Shown here: positions 39,510-48,547 of the stretch, one piece after another
Layout of the letters: every line of letters starts with the position of its first letter
Position numbering within the stretch: position 1 is the stretch's first letter
Source: a virus
Length of the DNA stretch: 64,000 nt
Direction: 5' to 3' (one strand)
IMG/VR virus record: IMGVR_UViG_3300032236_001727
Location: 1-64,000 of that record
The notes under the pieces: model-generated
What the model was told of the DNA's origin: nothing
The model's database searches: none
Seen by the model: the letters and a program-made list of their open reading frames with translations, nothing else
Made by a program: the position numbers and the translations under genes

Positions 39510-39968
39510 TTAGATGGCACCATCTAACATACCAAGATATTCCAAAGCATCCATAAAATCCTTTTCATCAAATTGTTTGAGTGTGGTCATATCAGCTTTA
39601 GTTTTATAAAATTCTCCAGTTTTTCCAGGTATCGGATATTTTTTTCTATCTTCTTCTGATACTTCTACTTTTTTCACAGCAGACCATTTCCAACTAGCTG
39701 TATTTTTTCCGCTAGCATATACCATTCCTTTTTCATTGTCTATAAAAGTAGGCATCCATATTTTACCTTCATCGTCTTCTCCCATCAAAGCTTTATATAT
39801 GTCTGGGAGCATAGCAAATTGTTCTTCAAAAAATTGTTCACCTTTTTTCATTAAGGTATTAGTTTGATATCCACATCCCATACAAAAATAGTTTTTCATT
39901 TCTGGGGTTACTTGGGTTACGTAGCAGGCATCGCCTGAGCAGTTTGAGCATGTTATTAGATCTTCCAT
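39510..39968 (-). CDS. Zinc-ribbon phage protein (152 aa)
   Basis: N-terminal zinc ribbon (CSNCSGDAC then CMGCGYQ), followed by a domain with MLPDIYKALMGEDDEGKIWMPTF and a helical end (FDEKDFMDALEYLGML). Seen as a hypothetical protein in several large phages. Function unknown. Confidence 0.7.
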   Translation of the reverse strand: MEDLITCSNCSGDACYVTQVTPEMKNYFCMGCGYQTNTLMKKGEQFFEEQFAMLPDIYKALMGEDDEGKIWMPTFIDNEKGMVYASGKNTASWKWSAVKKVEVSEEDRKKYPIPGKTGEFYKTKADMTTLKQFDEKDFMDALEYLGMLDGAI

Positions 39969-39969
39969 A

Positions 39970-40200
39970 TTATATATTGCTTAATGTGATTGAAATTTTG
40001 TATTTTATTTTTTCAGCATCTCTAACACCAAAAAAAACATCATTACTTTCAATATTTATTATTGGAGGAGTAATTTCTATGCTAGGCATGTTTTTGAGAG
40101 CTGTTTCTATTTGTGTAACTAACATATCTGGTATGTCGGTTTCTACTTCAGTAGGTGTAAAATCTTTAGGGCTGTAGTGTGTTGCTTTGTACTTTTTCAT
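39970..40200 (-). CDS. Small hypothetical protein (76 aa)
   Basis: MKKYKATHYSPKDFTPTEV, IEITPPIINIESNDVFF, KYKISITLSN. Not recognised. One base from the downstream zinc-ribbon gene. Confidence 0.55.
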   Translation of the reverse strand: MKKYKATHYSPKDFTPTEVETDIPDMLVTQIETALKNMPSIEITPPIINIESNDVFFGVRDAEKIKYKISITLSNI

Positions 40201-40239
40201 AATGTTTATTGTTTAATGTGATTAAAATTTTATATTTTT

Positions 40240-41454
40240 TTAATTTGAAAGTGGTGCTTTTATTGTTGGGTGTGATTGATAATTACTTAGTTGTATGTCT
40301 TCTTCTATTAAACATTTACAAACAGTATTATTTTGTAAACTATCTAAAATAGATGTTGCACTTAAAGGTCCAACCCCACATTCTCCAGATTCTGTAGGCC
40401 AAAATTCTGTGTTGATGTTTAATTTTGGAAGCTGATATGGTTCTCTACCAATTTGTTCTTTTGCTTGTTCTACATGATTAAGATATAAGTGCGTGTCACC
40501 CAAGTTTCCGATTAGTTCGTCTGGAACCATGTTTGTAATCTTTGCAAGTATCTCTAAAAGTAGGCCATAAGAAGCTATATTGAACGGAAGGCCAAGGAAT
40601 GTATCGACTGAACGCTGGTTCCACATTAATGAGATTGCTCTGGTTGGAATATTCTTTTCATCTAAACATTCTTTGATTTTTTTTCTTCTAACATTCTTAA
40701 AACTTTGAACTTCTTCATAAATTAGTCTTTGTTCATTTTGAGTAAGAGTGTCCATTCTTTCTTTTTCACTCAATTCTCTTGTATAAACTTGAAACCCATA
40801 ATGGCAAGGTGGCAAAACGCAAGTATCAACTTCATCTGGATTCCAAGCTGTCACTAGCATTCTACGGTCATCTGGATTTGTTTTTAACTTGGTTATGAGG
40901 TTTTGTATTTGGTCTATACTATTAAAATGTACACCACTTGTGCCGTTGTGGTTTTGATGTTTCTTAGAAACCCTACCACCCCAGTCTCTCCATTGTGCCC
41001 CGTATATCAGACCTAAATCACCCCAATTATTAGCAAACTCATCATCAGTTTTGATTTTATTGATGAATTCTTCTTTTGAATATTCTTCAAATTCATATTC
41101 ATTGTTTTCGTGGTTGTAATTTGAACTACCGTATTCTATTTTATCTCTCTCATCTAATCCCCAATATCGTTTACAATATGATTTATAAGCATCACCATCC
41201 CAGATATGACAATCATTCTCTAAAAGATACTTTATATTTGTGTCTCCTCTTAAAAACCAAAGTAGTTCGGTTATGATACCTTTAAAGTACATCTTCTTTG
41301 TGGTAAGCAAAGGAAATCCTTCTGACATCTTATGTCTTATTTGTCTTCCGAATACTGAAGTGGTTCCAGTGCCAGTTCTGTCTTTTTTTACTGTACCGTT
41401 ATCAAGAATATCTTGAAGCAGGTCTGTATATTGTTTATCTAGTTGGTTTTTCAT
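40240..41454 (-). CDS. thyA: Thymidylate synthase
   Basis: About 404 residues from MKNQLDKQYTDLLQDIL at 41454, a start that overlaps the upstream gene less than the ATG at 41493. Makes dTMP from dUMP with methylene-tetrahydrofolate. Motifs: DRTGTGTTSVFG, LLWFLRGDTN, catalytic Cys in LPPCHYGFQ, DDRRMLVTAWNP, and PFNIASYGLL with the dUMP-selecting Asn rather than the Asp of dCMP hydroxymethylases. It is longer than the usual 264 residues because of inserts after CKRYWG and after the Cys region (LSEKERMDTLTQ to CLDEKNI). Confidence 0.92.
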   Translation of the reverse strand: MKNQLDKQYTDLLQDILDNGTVKKDRTGTGTTSVFGRQIRHKMSEGFPLLTTKKMYFKGIITELLWFLRGDTNIKYLLENDCHIWDGDAYKSYCKRYWGLDERDKIEYGSSNYNHENNEYEFEEYSKEEFINKIKTDDEFANNWGDLGLIYGAQWRDWGGRVSKKHQNHNGTSGVHFNSIDQIQNLITKLKTNPDDRRMLVTAWNPDEVDTCVLPPCHYGFQVYTRELSEKERMDTLTQNEQRLIYEEVQSFKNVRRKKIKECLDEKNIPTRAISLMWNQRSVDTFLGLPFNIASYGLLLEILAKITNMVPDELIGNLGDTHLYLNHVEQAKEQIGREPYQLPKLNINTEFWPTESGECGVGPLSATSILDSLQNNTVCKCLIEEDIQLSNYQSHPTIKAPLSN

Positions 41455-41785
41455 CTGATAAGTATTTAAGGTGTTCTTTTCCAAATTTATCAATTATCAT
41501 AACAGTTTCAGCAATATCTGTTTCTGTAAATGTTAATTCATTATTATAGTAAGATGATTTATATAATTTACTACCATCACCATGCCTGCATTCTACGTAA
41601 GTTGTATTATCATCCCATAACAATATTCGTACAGTATATGAACAGTTTGGAAATCTTTGTAAGATATCTTTTTTTACTAGATCTATTTGTCTTTCTATCT
41701 CTTTCATAGCATGATTTTCATCAACATAATATGGATTTTTATCTCCTGTAAAAGGATCAAATTCAGGCATTGAATTATTATTCAT
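41435..41785 (-). CDS. Hypothetical protein (116 aa)
   Basis: MPEFDPFTGDKNPYYVDE, MKEIERQIDLVKKDILQRF, then a beta-rich half with YTVRILLWDDNTTYVECRHGDG. Not recognised. Directly upstream of thyA with a short overlap. Confidence 0.55.
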   Translation of the reverse strand: MNNNSMPEFDPFTGDKNPYYVDENHAMKEIERQIDLVKKDILQRFPNCSYTVRILLWDDNTTYVECRHGDGSKLYKSSYYNNELTFTETDIAETVMIIDKFGKEHLKYLSDEKPTR

Positions 41786-41787
41786 AA

Positions 41788-42036
41788 TTAATACATTTTA
41801 AGTGTTGGATACTCTATGATGTCTACATATTTTAACTCAGTATTGTATTTTTCCAATAACACTTCATTAAGTAAGCTTTCTTTAGATATATTAGAATAAA
41901 CTATTTCAATTGTATCACCAAAACCAGCCATACAATGTTTACTAGCTATTTTCCAACCCCACCATTTTTTTATTTGCATTTTATAAAGAGGAGTGTCTGT
42001 GCCTGGTATCTCTATGTATCTTATTTTAAGTGTCAT
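41788..42036 (-). CDS. Small hypothetical protein (82 aa)
   Basis: MTLKIRYIEIPGTDTPLYKMQIKKWWGWKIASKH and a beta-rich remainder. Not recognised. Two bases before the next start. Confidence 0.5.
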   Translation of the reverse strand: MTLKIRYIEIPGTDTPLYKMQIKKWWGWKIASKHCMAGFGDTIEIVYSNISKESLLNEVLLEKYNTELKYVDIIEYPTLKMY

Positions 42037-42055
42037 ATTATGATGATGTTGTTTT

Positions 42056-42223
42056 TTATTTATAAAGTATAGTTAACATCCAACCGTAGCTATTAGAATT
42101 TGTATGGATAGATATTATTTCAATAGGTTCATTACTAGCTATCCAACTATTAAATTGAGAAGTTAAATCATCTCCTGCTTTGTTGTTATTAGGTTCATTA
42201 TCAGTTGTAAATACTTTTATCAT
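42056..42223 (-). CDS. Small hypothetical protein (55 aa)
   Basis: ATG at 42223, TAA at 42056-42058. MIKVFTTDNEPNNNKAGDD then WIASNEPIEIISIHTNSN and a hydrophobic end. The pattern resembles small DUF-type proteins with a short beta-alpha-beta fold. Function unknown. Confidence 0.55.
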   Translation of the reverse strand: MIKVFTTDNEPNNNKAGDDLTSQFNSWIASNEPIEIISIHTNSNSYGWMLTILYK

Positions 42224-42229
42224 TGTTTT

Positions 42230-42346
42230 TTATTTATTTAATAAGTAATCTGTTACAATACAACTACCAACTGCTATAATAATTAAATGGATTATTTCTA
42301 TAGTTAAAATGACATATAACCACATTTTAATTTTTTTCTTTTTCAT
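42230..42346 (-). CDS. Membrane microprotein (38 aa)
   Basis: ATG at 42346, TAA at 42230-42232. MKKKKIKMWLYVILTIEII and one further hydrophobic stretch. One membrane helix with a positive N-terminus. The leader before the downstream gene supports translation in an operon; status uncertain. Confidence 0.4.
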   Translation of the reverse strand: MKKKKIKMWLYVILTIEIIHLIIIAVGSCIVTDYLLNK

Positions 42347-42350
42347 AACC

Positions 42351-42851
42351 CTAATATATTGATGTGTTTAGTTCAACAAAATTTGGCATCTTTTTATCAT
42401 TTAATGATAATAAAGAAAGATAGTCTTCCCAAATTGTATTAAGACCTTTGTTAAAAGAAAGAGCTCTATTTATTTTACTCCCCTCACCATCTTTATTATA
42501 AAAATGTTTTATAGTTTCATCATTACATTTAGTTTTAATAATCATGTCAGGGTTAAAAATACCTAATTGCATTCCTTTTCTCAGCAAACGAAAACATAAT
42601 ATACCCTCAACAATAAATGGAGCTCCCATTCTCTGATATGTTAAAACATCATCCATCAACGCATACAAAGATTCATCAGCACTGTTATATTTCACATAAT
42701 CATCAGATATTAATATAGGTCTACTAAGTTCATTAGCTATTTTTTTAGCAATGGTTACTTTTCCAGTTTTGGTGTATCCGCATACTACTATAGCGTTTTT
42801 ATCAGAACATTGTTTTATTAATTCTGGTGTTACTAAATCAGCTGGGTTCAT
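42351..42851 (-). CDS. P-loop kinase-like protein
   Basis: 166 residues. Walker-A-like GYTKTGKVTIAKKIANEL at about residues 25-42, an acidic segment after strand 2 (ILISDDYVKY), and IVEGILCFRLLRKGM. The layout is that of small nucleoside or phosphotransferase kinases. Substrate unknown. Its position between two glycosyltransferases and thyA allows, but does not show, a role in base modification. Overlaps the glycosyltransferase by 14 bases. Confidence 0.7.
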   Translation of the reverse strand: MNPADLVTPELIKQCSDKNAIVVCGYTKTGKVTIAKKIANELSRPILISDDYVKYNSADESLYALMDDVLTYQRMGAPFIVEGILCFRLLRKGMQLGIFNPDMIIKTKCNDETIKHFYNKDGEGSKINRALSFNKGLNTIWEDYLSLLSLNDKKMPNFVELNTSIY

Positions 42852-44190
42852 TAGTTTGTGGTATTTTAAGTTTTGGTAATTCTATCTTTTTTACACCTGG
42901 TGATGCTAATTTAGGTAGGTTAAGAGCTATATGTTTAGGAAATTGAGGAATGTTTTTGTTTAATATTTCACCTAATTCTTCTTTCATTTTTTCATAACTA
43001 AAATTAGTTCTACTATAATATCCTTGACGTTTACCTTTTGTTTTCCAATCTTCATAGTTTTCAAATACATCTTTAAGATAATTTCCTATATAACCTGGAT
43101 CAGGGCTAAACCATTGTGAACCTTCTACAAGCATATCTTTTACTTGAGCTGATGGATGTATAGGTTTCAATTCACCAGGTATAAGTGCTGTGAATTCAGG
43201 ATTTAAAAAGTCAATATGTCCCGACCAATTAGATGTTATTATAGGTTTGTTAGTAACACTAAATTCAAGTAATGGTCTTCCAAATCCTTCACCTTTAGTA
43301 AGATTAACCATAGCTTTCACTTTAGGATGATTGTATAGTTCATTTATTTCAGAATCAGAAAATTCACCATGTATTATATATACATTAGGTAATCTTTGAG
43401 CAGAAACACTTTTACGAATCATGTCAATCTTCTTTTGTATTTCTCTTCTATCCATATATGATGCACCAGCACCACTAGTTTTCAGTATTAGAGCAGGAGT
43501 ATTTAGTTTATTTTTAAATACTTCATAAAAAGCTTTAACAAGAAGACCTACATTCTTTCTATCTTCGTTAATTTCACCTTGTAACCAATGTCCACAGAAC
43601 AAATAAGCAAACGATTCAGGAATATCATTTATATCATCATACAAATCAGTGTATTCAAATTCATTTTTTTCTAATGGTTTATATACATCTAAATTAACAC
43701 CTTCAAATAATACTTCTATAGGTTTTTCTGTCTTGATATTTTTTAATAATTGGTGTGTTTTGTTATCTTTAACTTGATATGATGTTTTTAGAAAAACATC
43801 TTTAGAATGTTTTGAAGATACTATATTAAGATCCATTCTATTTATACCTTCAATCCATTGAGGAGCACATACTGTGGTTTCTATTCCTGCAGTTATAAGA
43901 CAATTCCATTTCCCAACAGGTTGAGCTTCAGATGGAATAGTTATCCAAATCATTATATCAGGTTGATATGAAAGTTGAGGTTCAGGATGGATATATTCTT
44001 TAAGCCAAGTCCATTCAGGATTATCATCCAAAAACCCAGCGGGACAATTTCCCCACCTACATGGTATGATTTTTACATCCCATTCTTCTTTTTTCAATTC
44101 TATGATTGCTTTAACTTTATCACGAGAATTAGCAGAGTATCCACTATATATGTCTACAGGAGCATATATTACTACACGAACTTTATTCAT
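42838..44190 (-). CDS. GT4-type glycosyltransferase
   Basis: 450 residues, GT-B fold. VRVVIYAPVDIYSGYSANSRDKV at the N-terminus, FAYLFCGHWLQGEINEDRKNVGLLVKAF, and the donor-binding region KAMVNLTKGEGFGRPLLEFSVTNKPIITSNWSGHIDFL with the two conserved Glu. It has the same length class and layout as the next gene, so the two may act in sequence. Acceptor unknown (surface glycan, protein or DNA). Confidence 0.82.
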   Translation of the reverse strand: MNKVRVVIYAPVDIYSGYSANSRDKVKAIIELKKEEWDVKIIPCRWGNCPAGFLDDNPEWTWLKEYIHPEPQLSYQPDIMIWITIPSEAQPVGKWNCLITAGIETTVCAPQWIEGINRMDLNIVSSKHSKDVFLKTSYQVKDNKTHQLLKNIKTEKPIEVLFEGVNLDVYKPLEKNEFEYTDLYDDINDIPESFAYLFCGHWLQGEINEDRKNVGLLVKAFYEVFKNKLNTPALILKTSGAGASYMDRREIQKKIDMIRKSVSAQRLPNVYIIHGEFSDSEINELYNHPKVKAMVNLTKGEGFGRPLLEFSVTNKPIITSNWSGHIDFLNPEFTALIPGELKPIHPSAQVKDMLVEGSQWFSPDPGYIGNYLKDVFENYEDWKTKGKRQGYYSRTNFSYEKMKEELGEILNKNIPQFPKHIALNLPKLASPGVKKIELPKLKIPQTNEPS

Positions 44191-44222
44191 TATACTTTTA
44201 TTTTTTATTAATAACTAATTTT

Positions 44223-45656
44223 TTAATAGACTAGAGCATGATTTAAAACTCTAGGTTCAAGATCTGTGTCTCTAAGAAATTCATATTTTTCACGAGGTTC
44301 CCAAGTTGAAAATAATTCATCTAGACCTTCTATAATTTTTCCAGCCATTTTTTCAGATGTAAACCCTGCTTCATCTCCAGTAGCCCATTCTTTACCTTTT
44401 AAACCATTTTGTTTTCTTTTTTCTGGTCCCATATGATACAGTACTGATATTTTGCTAGCAGCATCTTCAAAACTACATCTATCATCAAATATATAAGGTG
44501 TTGGAACAGAACCAACTAAAGATATGTTAGATGGAAATACAGGTAATGCCCATTCACCACATTCTTTAAAAGTTGCTCTATGATTAGAAGGTATCTTATC
44601 AGATGGAGTATACCATTTTCCTTCATTATCTACAAATCTCATTTGATCTTGCATTCCACCAGTAACGTTAGCTATAAATGGTGTTCCAGTTAATAGAGCT
44701 TCAGTTAATGATAATCCCCATCCTTCATTAGAAGATAATAATATAACTCCATCAGCCATATTATATAAATAATTCATATGAATATGATCAAACTTTTGAT
44801 TAGTGATGATTATATTAGAATCATTATTTGGGAAAAAATATTCTATATTTGCTGGTAGATCTGTTCCGTTATCGTCTATAGCATCAGTGTGGAGTACAAA
44901 AGCACATTTTTCAGATTGTTCTTTAGGTAAATTATCTTTAAATACTTTCCATGCTAATATAGTATCTTGAATACTTTTACGTCTAATGTTTCTTGAGTTA
45001 AATAATAAGACAAAATCATATTCTTTTTTTAGTATATGACTCTTAAATTTTGTAAAGTCTTCATTATTATTTTCTAGTGGGAAAAAGTTCTTATGATTTA
45101 AACCATGAGGAACATATTTTATAATCTTACTGTCTGCTTTTTTCCCTAATACTAGTTTATTAATATTAACAGTTTGTTTAGATATACCTAACAATAGATC
45201 ACAACTTTCATAAAATTCTCTATTGTATGCTGGTGCTGGGTAGTCGTCCCATATTTCCAAATATACTATTGGGATACTTTTTCTTATTTCATTTTCCATT
45301 TGGAAAACCCATACAAAATATCTTGGATCAGTTATTAAGAATATAGCATCTGGTTTTTCAAAAGCTATTAATTGTCTTAACAAATCAGGGCTACCATAAC
45401 CATCTGAAGGATATAAAAAGATAGAAGCATCATTTATGTCAGCATGCTTATTAGCATCTTGACTTATGTCTATTTTTTTCCCTTTATCAGGATGATTAAT
45501 AGCTCCTGCAATACATGCATAATTGTAGCGATGAGCTGTATTTAGCACCATCTCTCTAGCAATGTGAGCAATTCCGGATGATACTCTAATATCGTCACAG
45601 ATTAATAATATTTTTTTTCTTTGATTTTGAGGGACATACCCTGCTTTGTTGTTCAT
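44223..45656 (-). CDS. GT4-type glycosyltransferase
   Basis: 477 residues, GT-B fold. KKILLICDDIRVSSGIAHIAREMVL at the N-terminus, PHGLNHKNFFPLEN, then the donor site MADGVILLSSNEGWGLSLTEALLTGTPFIANVTGGMQDQM with the E-x7-E pattern. Driven by the promoter at 45672-45703. Function as for its neighbour. Confidence 0.82.
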   Translation of the reverse strand: MNNKAGYVPQNQRKKILLICDDIRVSSGIAHIAREMVLNTAHRYNYACIAGAINHPDKGKKIDISQDANKHADINDASIFLYPSDGYGSPDLLRQLIAFEKPDAIFLITDPRYFVWVFQMENEIRKSIPIVYLEIWDDYPAPAYNREFYESCDLLLGISKQTVNINKLVLGKKADSKIIKYVPHGLNHKNFFPLENNNEDFTKFKSHILKKEYDFVLLFNSRNIRRKSIQDTILAWKVFKDNLPKEQSEKCAFVLHTDAIDDNGTDLPANIEYFFPNNDSNIIITNQKFDHIHMNYLYNMADGVILLSSNEGWGLSLTEALLTGTPFIANVTGGMQDQMRFVDNEGKWYTPSDKIPSNHRATFKECGEWALPVFPSNISLVGSVPTPYIFDDRCSFEDAASKISVLYHMGPEKRKQNGLKGKEWATGDEAGFTSEKMAGKIIEGLDELFSTWEPREKYEFLRDTDLEPRVLNHALVY

Positions 45657-45671
45657 AGCTTTTATTTAATG

Positions 45672-45703
45672 ATAATATAACTAATTATTTTGGCAATACC
45701 AAA
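45672..45703 (-). promoter_or_regulatory. Promoter, TATATTA class
   Basis: TTTGG at 45699-45703 and TATATTAT starting at 45679, i.e. 23 nt from the first base of TTGG. Drives the two GT4 genes, the kinase and possibly thyA. Confidence 0.7.
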
Positions 45704-45705
45704 TT

Positions 45706-45909
45706 TTATTCTTCTTTATTTGGTATACTTTTAGGTACTTGTAAATTTTGTATTCTTTTTCTAAATTCTATATCAGTATTAAAAAGATACATACAGTGTT
45801 CAGTTAATCGTTGAAGTGAGAACTTATATTTGATAGAATTAATTTTAAATTCTTCAAATAATGTACTATCTACTTTTACAGATGTTAATTGTTGATTTTC
45901 TTTTCCCAT
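45706..45909 (-). CDS. RHH-like small DNA-binding protein
   Basis: 67 residues from MGKENQQLTSVKVDSTLFEEF at 45909; the longer frame adds 20 residues that are implausible as protein. A beta strand (TSVKVD) followed by two helices (FEEFKINSIKYKFSLQRLTEHCMYLF) fits the ribbon-helix-helix fold, so it is a candidate regulator. Similar proteins flank replication genes in other large phages. Confidence 0.65.
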   Translation of the reverse strand: MGKENQQLTSVKVDSTLFEEFKINSIKYKFSLQRLTEHCMYLFNTDIEFRKRIQNLQVPKSIPNKEE

Positions 45910-45955
45910 AATATTTGTTTTATATATAAATATATGTAAAAAATAGAAAATACAA

Positions 45956-46900
45956 TTATTCACTATCAAAAGTAGCAGAACATAAGCTTTTTTTATAAAA
46001 AGGACACCATTTACAATTTTTGTTTAATACAGGTTTATGTTCTGTTTTTTTATACCCATTTTCATCAAAAGCTGTTTCTATAAAATTGTTCAAAACTTCT
46101 ACAGCTTTATTTGTTTTTATTTTTCCTGAAGCGGGTTGGAATTCTTGTATGCGAGAGGTAGGGAAATCAGATTTTTCAGGTAATTTACGTTTAAGAATGA
46201 AAAAATTAATTTTAATTTTATCAATAGGAACATTAAATTGATGTGAAAAGAAATGTTTATATAATATTAATTGAAATTGTTTATTTTCATCTTTTTTATC
46301 ATTATCATACCAACCACGAGTACTAGTTTTAAAATCTATAATTAAAAATTCATTAGTTGGTTCATGGTATAAAACTATATCTAAATATCCTTGGTAAATT
46401 ACATTACTAAGTAAATAATGAGGATTAAGAGTAAGAGGTACTTCACAACCTACTAATACCCATCCTTTTTTACTAAAATAAGATGAACGTTTCTTTTTAA
46501 AATATTCAAGTATATTTACTCCGTCTTCATAAAATTCACTTAATTCTGTAGAATTACTAAAGTGTTGCTTATTATTTTTATTATACTGTTCTTTATATTC
46601 ATTCTGGAGAGCTTCTTTGAATATTTGTATTATATCTTCTCTGTCAGCTGCTGCTCCACTTTGTTCATAAAAAACACTTAAATAATGTTGGATAGCTTTA
46701 TGAAGAGCACTTCCAAAAATAGTATGAATACTCGAAGTAAATTGTTTATACCCCTCCACATATTGTAGAGACCACTTTTTAGGACATTCATTAAACATAG
46801 ACATTTGAGAATATGATATTAATTTTTGGGTACTCCAATTAATATCTTGTTTAGGAAAGTTCCTAATATTCTTAACGATTTGTGGAAGGGTATTACTCAA
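45956..46900 (-). CDS. PD-(D/E)XK nuclease with Cys cluster (Cas4/RecB-like)
   Basis: 314 residues. LISYSQMSMFNECPKKWSL at the N-terminus, FGSALHKAIQHYL, nuclease core GYLDIVLYH and FLIIDFKTS, the QLILYKHFF helix and a C-terminal CKWCPFYKKSLC. One N-terminal and three C-terminal cysteines resemble the Fe-S cluster ligands of Cas4/AddB. It would be a DNA exonuclease or end-processing enzyme in phage replication or recombination. Confidence 0.85.
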   Translation of the reverse strand: MSNTLPQIVKNIRNFPKQDINWSTQKLISYSQMSMFNECPKKWSLQYVEGYKQFTSSIHTIFGSALHKAIQHYLSVFYEQSGAAADREDIIQIFKEALQNEYKEQYNKNNKQHFSNSTELSEFYEDGVNILEYFKKKRSSYFSKKGWVLVGCEVPLTLNPHYLLSNVIYQGYLDIVLYHEPTNEFLIIDFKTSTRGWYDNDKKDENKQFQLILYKHFFSHQFNVPIDKIKINFFILKRKLPEKSDFPTSRIQEFQPASGKIKTNKAVEVLNNFIETAFDENGYKKTEHKPVLNKNCKWCPFYKKSLCSATFDSE

Positions 46901-46901
46901 T

Positions 46902-47120
46902 TTATTTTTTTAAAGTTGTTTTAAGCTTTTCCAAGTATAAGATACCATCCATCAATTCATCTTGAGCATGTGATATCCAAGCTTGAGGATGTAAATCTTC
47001 TCTATCTAAAGTAGTATTATACTTCTTTTCACCGTTTTCAGCACGCTCAATAAATTTATTAATTATTGAGTCTACTATACTATCTGGAGTGTATTCTGTG
47101 TATATTACTTTTTTACTCAT
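46902..47120 (-). CDS. MazG-like small protein (72 aa)
   Basis: Helical; IINKFIERAENGEKKYNTTLDR, then WISHAQDELMDGILYLEKLK. The ExxxD pattern and the 'YnttL.r.DL....W..HAqeElmDailYlekL' phrase are known from short phage homologs of nucleotide pyrophosphohydrolases. Too short for a complete active site. Overlaps the next gene by 4 bases. Confidence 0.65.
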   Translation of the reverse strand: MSKKVIYTEYTPDSIVDSIINKFIERAENGEKKYNTTLDREDLHPQAWISHAQDELMDGILYLEKLKTTLKK

Positions 47121-47356
47121 ATAAGATCATTTTTATATTCTTCTCTCAGATCTACAGGCAATGTAGCTTCAAGTATCTTGTTTGTTTTAGGATCATAAAA
47201 TACTGGGATAGGAAGAAGTGAGTCTTCTTTTCCACCTACTATGAATTTAGATACTTTTCTGAGGAGAAATCCTTGTTGAAAAATTTTTTCACCTGATGGT
47301 GTTTCTACAGCTGTGGTAGATTTTAGGTCAATGTTTAGTTGCGGTTGTTGTTCCAT
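47117..47356 (-). CDS. Conserved phage protein (79 aa)
   Basis: NIDLKSTTAVETPSGEKIFQQGF, LRKVSKFIVGGKED, LPIPVFYDPKTNKIL, then LREEYKNDL. A familiar phage hypothetical protein located among replication genes. Overlaps the gp62-like gene by 29 bases. Confidence 0.65.
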   Translation of the reverse strand: MEQQPQLNIDLKSTTAVETPSGEKIFQQGFLLRKVSKFIVGGKEDSLLPIPVFYDPKTNKILEATLPVDLREEYKNDLI

Positions 47357-47615
47357 TTTGTTTTGTTTTTGATTTAATGTATGGGAAATATGTTTTATTG
47401 CTTTTAGGAATTAGATCACAATATATTCTATATACTTTTTCTTTATCATCAATGTTTAATCCTTGTACATAGTCTACTAATTCAAGATAATTAGGATTCA
47501 TACTTAGTAATCTATGTATCATGAATATATCAAATGTATTCCAATCCTCTTGTTTGAATTTAGATGCTGGTGGTTTGTTTTTTATAATTTCTATAGGCCA
47601 ATCAAATAGTTTCAT
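47328..47615 (-). CDS. Clamp loader small subunit, gp62-like
   Basis: 95 residues. WNTFDIFMIHRLLSMNPNYLELVDYVQ followed by YRIYCDLIPKSNKTYFPYIK matches the pattern of T4-type gp62 subunits (FMvnR.LSM.p...elvn..Q; Y..Y.dliPk...ff.YIK), though it is only half the T4 length. Its overlap with the gp44-like gene supports the role: the two form the clamp loader in T4. Confidence 0.72.
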   Translation of the reverse strand: MKLFDWPIEIIKNKPPASKFKQEDWNTFDIFMIHRLLSMNPNYLELVDYVQGLNIDDKEKVYRIYCDLIPKSNKTYFPYIKSKTKQNGTTTATKH

Positions 47616-48529
47616 TTTATAATTTCTGATAGTTTAGCTAAGCAGCTTGCAATAGTTATTTCTTGATCTACTCTACTTGTTGATCTATATTTATATTCTT
47701 CAATTGTTATAATAGCTTCACCTATGTTTTTAGGTGCTATTTTATCAACATTTTTGTATAAGAATTTATATAACTCGCTATAGTCAGATAAATTAGTATT
47801 AACTAATGTTTGTCGTATATTGTTAATGGATTTAGTTGTTGTTAATTCTTTTAATATTTGCTCCTTATAATCAATACCATCTAATGATACATTTTCATTT
47901 GGTTGTAATTTATTATTTAGAGTAGATTTTTGAGCCGCATTAACTATAGAGCGAATATCAGGATAGTTTTGATTAATTATTATTTTTATACTTCCTGTTT
48001 CAAATTCAACTTTTTCTTTTACTAATATATCTGATAAATGTTTAGCTGTTTCTGATTTAGTGGGAGGTTTTAGATCAAATTCTTGTAATCTGCTTCTTAG
48101 TGGTTCTATTAAACGTTCGGGAAAATTTCCTGTTAATATGAATCTAGTTTTTAAACTAAATGTTTCAATCATATTTAATAATAATACTTGAGATGCTTCT
48201 AATATATGAGTTGATTCATCTAATATTACTATCTTTAATGGTTTAAAAGTACCGGCAGCGGCAAAACCTCCCACTTTTTCTTTTATGACATCTATACTTC
48301 TATCTTCAGTAGCATTTATATAAATAAAATCACAATCAATACTGTTAACTAATATCTTAGCAAGAGTTGTTTTTCCTCTTCCAGCCTTTCCAAACAATCC
48401 AATATGGGGAATATCTTGTTTTTTAATATATTCTTCAAATTTCTGTTTTTGGACTTTATCTAGTAGTAAATCATCTAATGCTTTTGGTCTGTATTTTTCA
48501 ACCCAAAGTGTATTTTCAGTATTGCTCAT
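47612..48529 (-). CDS. Clamp loader ATPase, gp44/RFC-like
   Basis: 305 residues, AAA+. WVEKYRPKALDDLL at the N-terminus, Walker A GKAGRGKTTLAK, Walker B IVILDESTH, sensor-1-like TRFILTGNFPERLIEPLRSRLQEF with the Arg of the SRC-like motif. Loads the sliding clamp at primer ends in an ATP-dependent way. Overlaps the gp62-like gene by 4 bases. Confidence 0.92.
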   Translation of the reverse strand: MSNTENTLWVEKYRPKALDDLLLDKVQKQKFEEYIKKQDIPHIGLFGKAGRGKTTLAKILVNSIDCDFIYINATEDRSIDVIKEKVGGFAAAGTFKPLKIVILDESTHILEASQVLLLNMIETFSLKTRFILTGNFPERLIEPLRSRLQEFDLKPPTKSETAKHLSDILVKEKVEFETGSIKIIINQNYPDIRSIVNAAQKSTLNNKLQPNENVSLDGIDYKEQILKELTTTKSINNIRQTLVNTNLSDYSELYKFLYKNVDKIAPKNIGEAIITIEEYKYRSTSRVDQEITIASCLAKLSEIIK

Positions 48530-48547
48530 TATTTATTTTTTTATTGA

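Noticed and set aside
40240-41454. dCMP or dUMP hydroxymethylase instead of thymidylate synthase
   Set aside because: The pyrimidine-contacting residue in PFNIASY is Asn as in thymidylate synthases; dCMP hydroxymethylases have Asp. A dUMP hydroxymethylase cannot be excluded by this residue alone but nothing else points to it.
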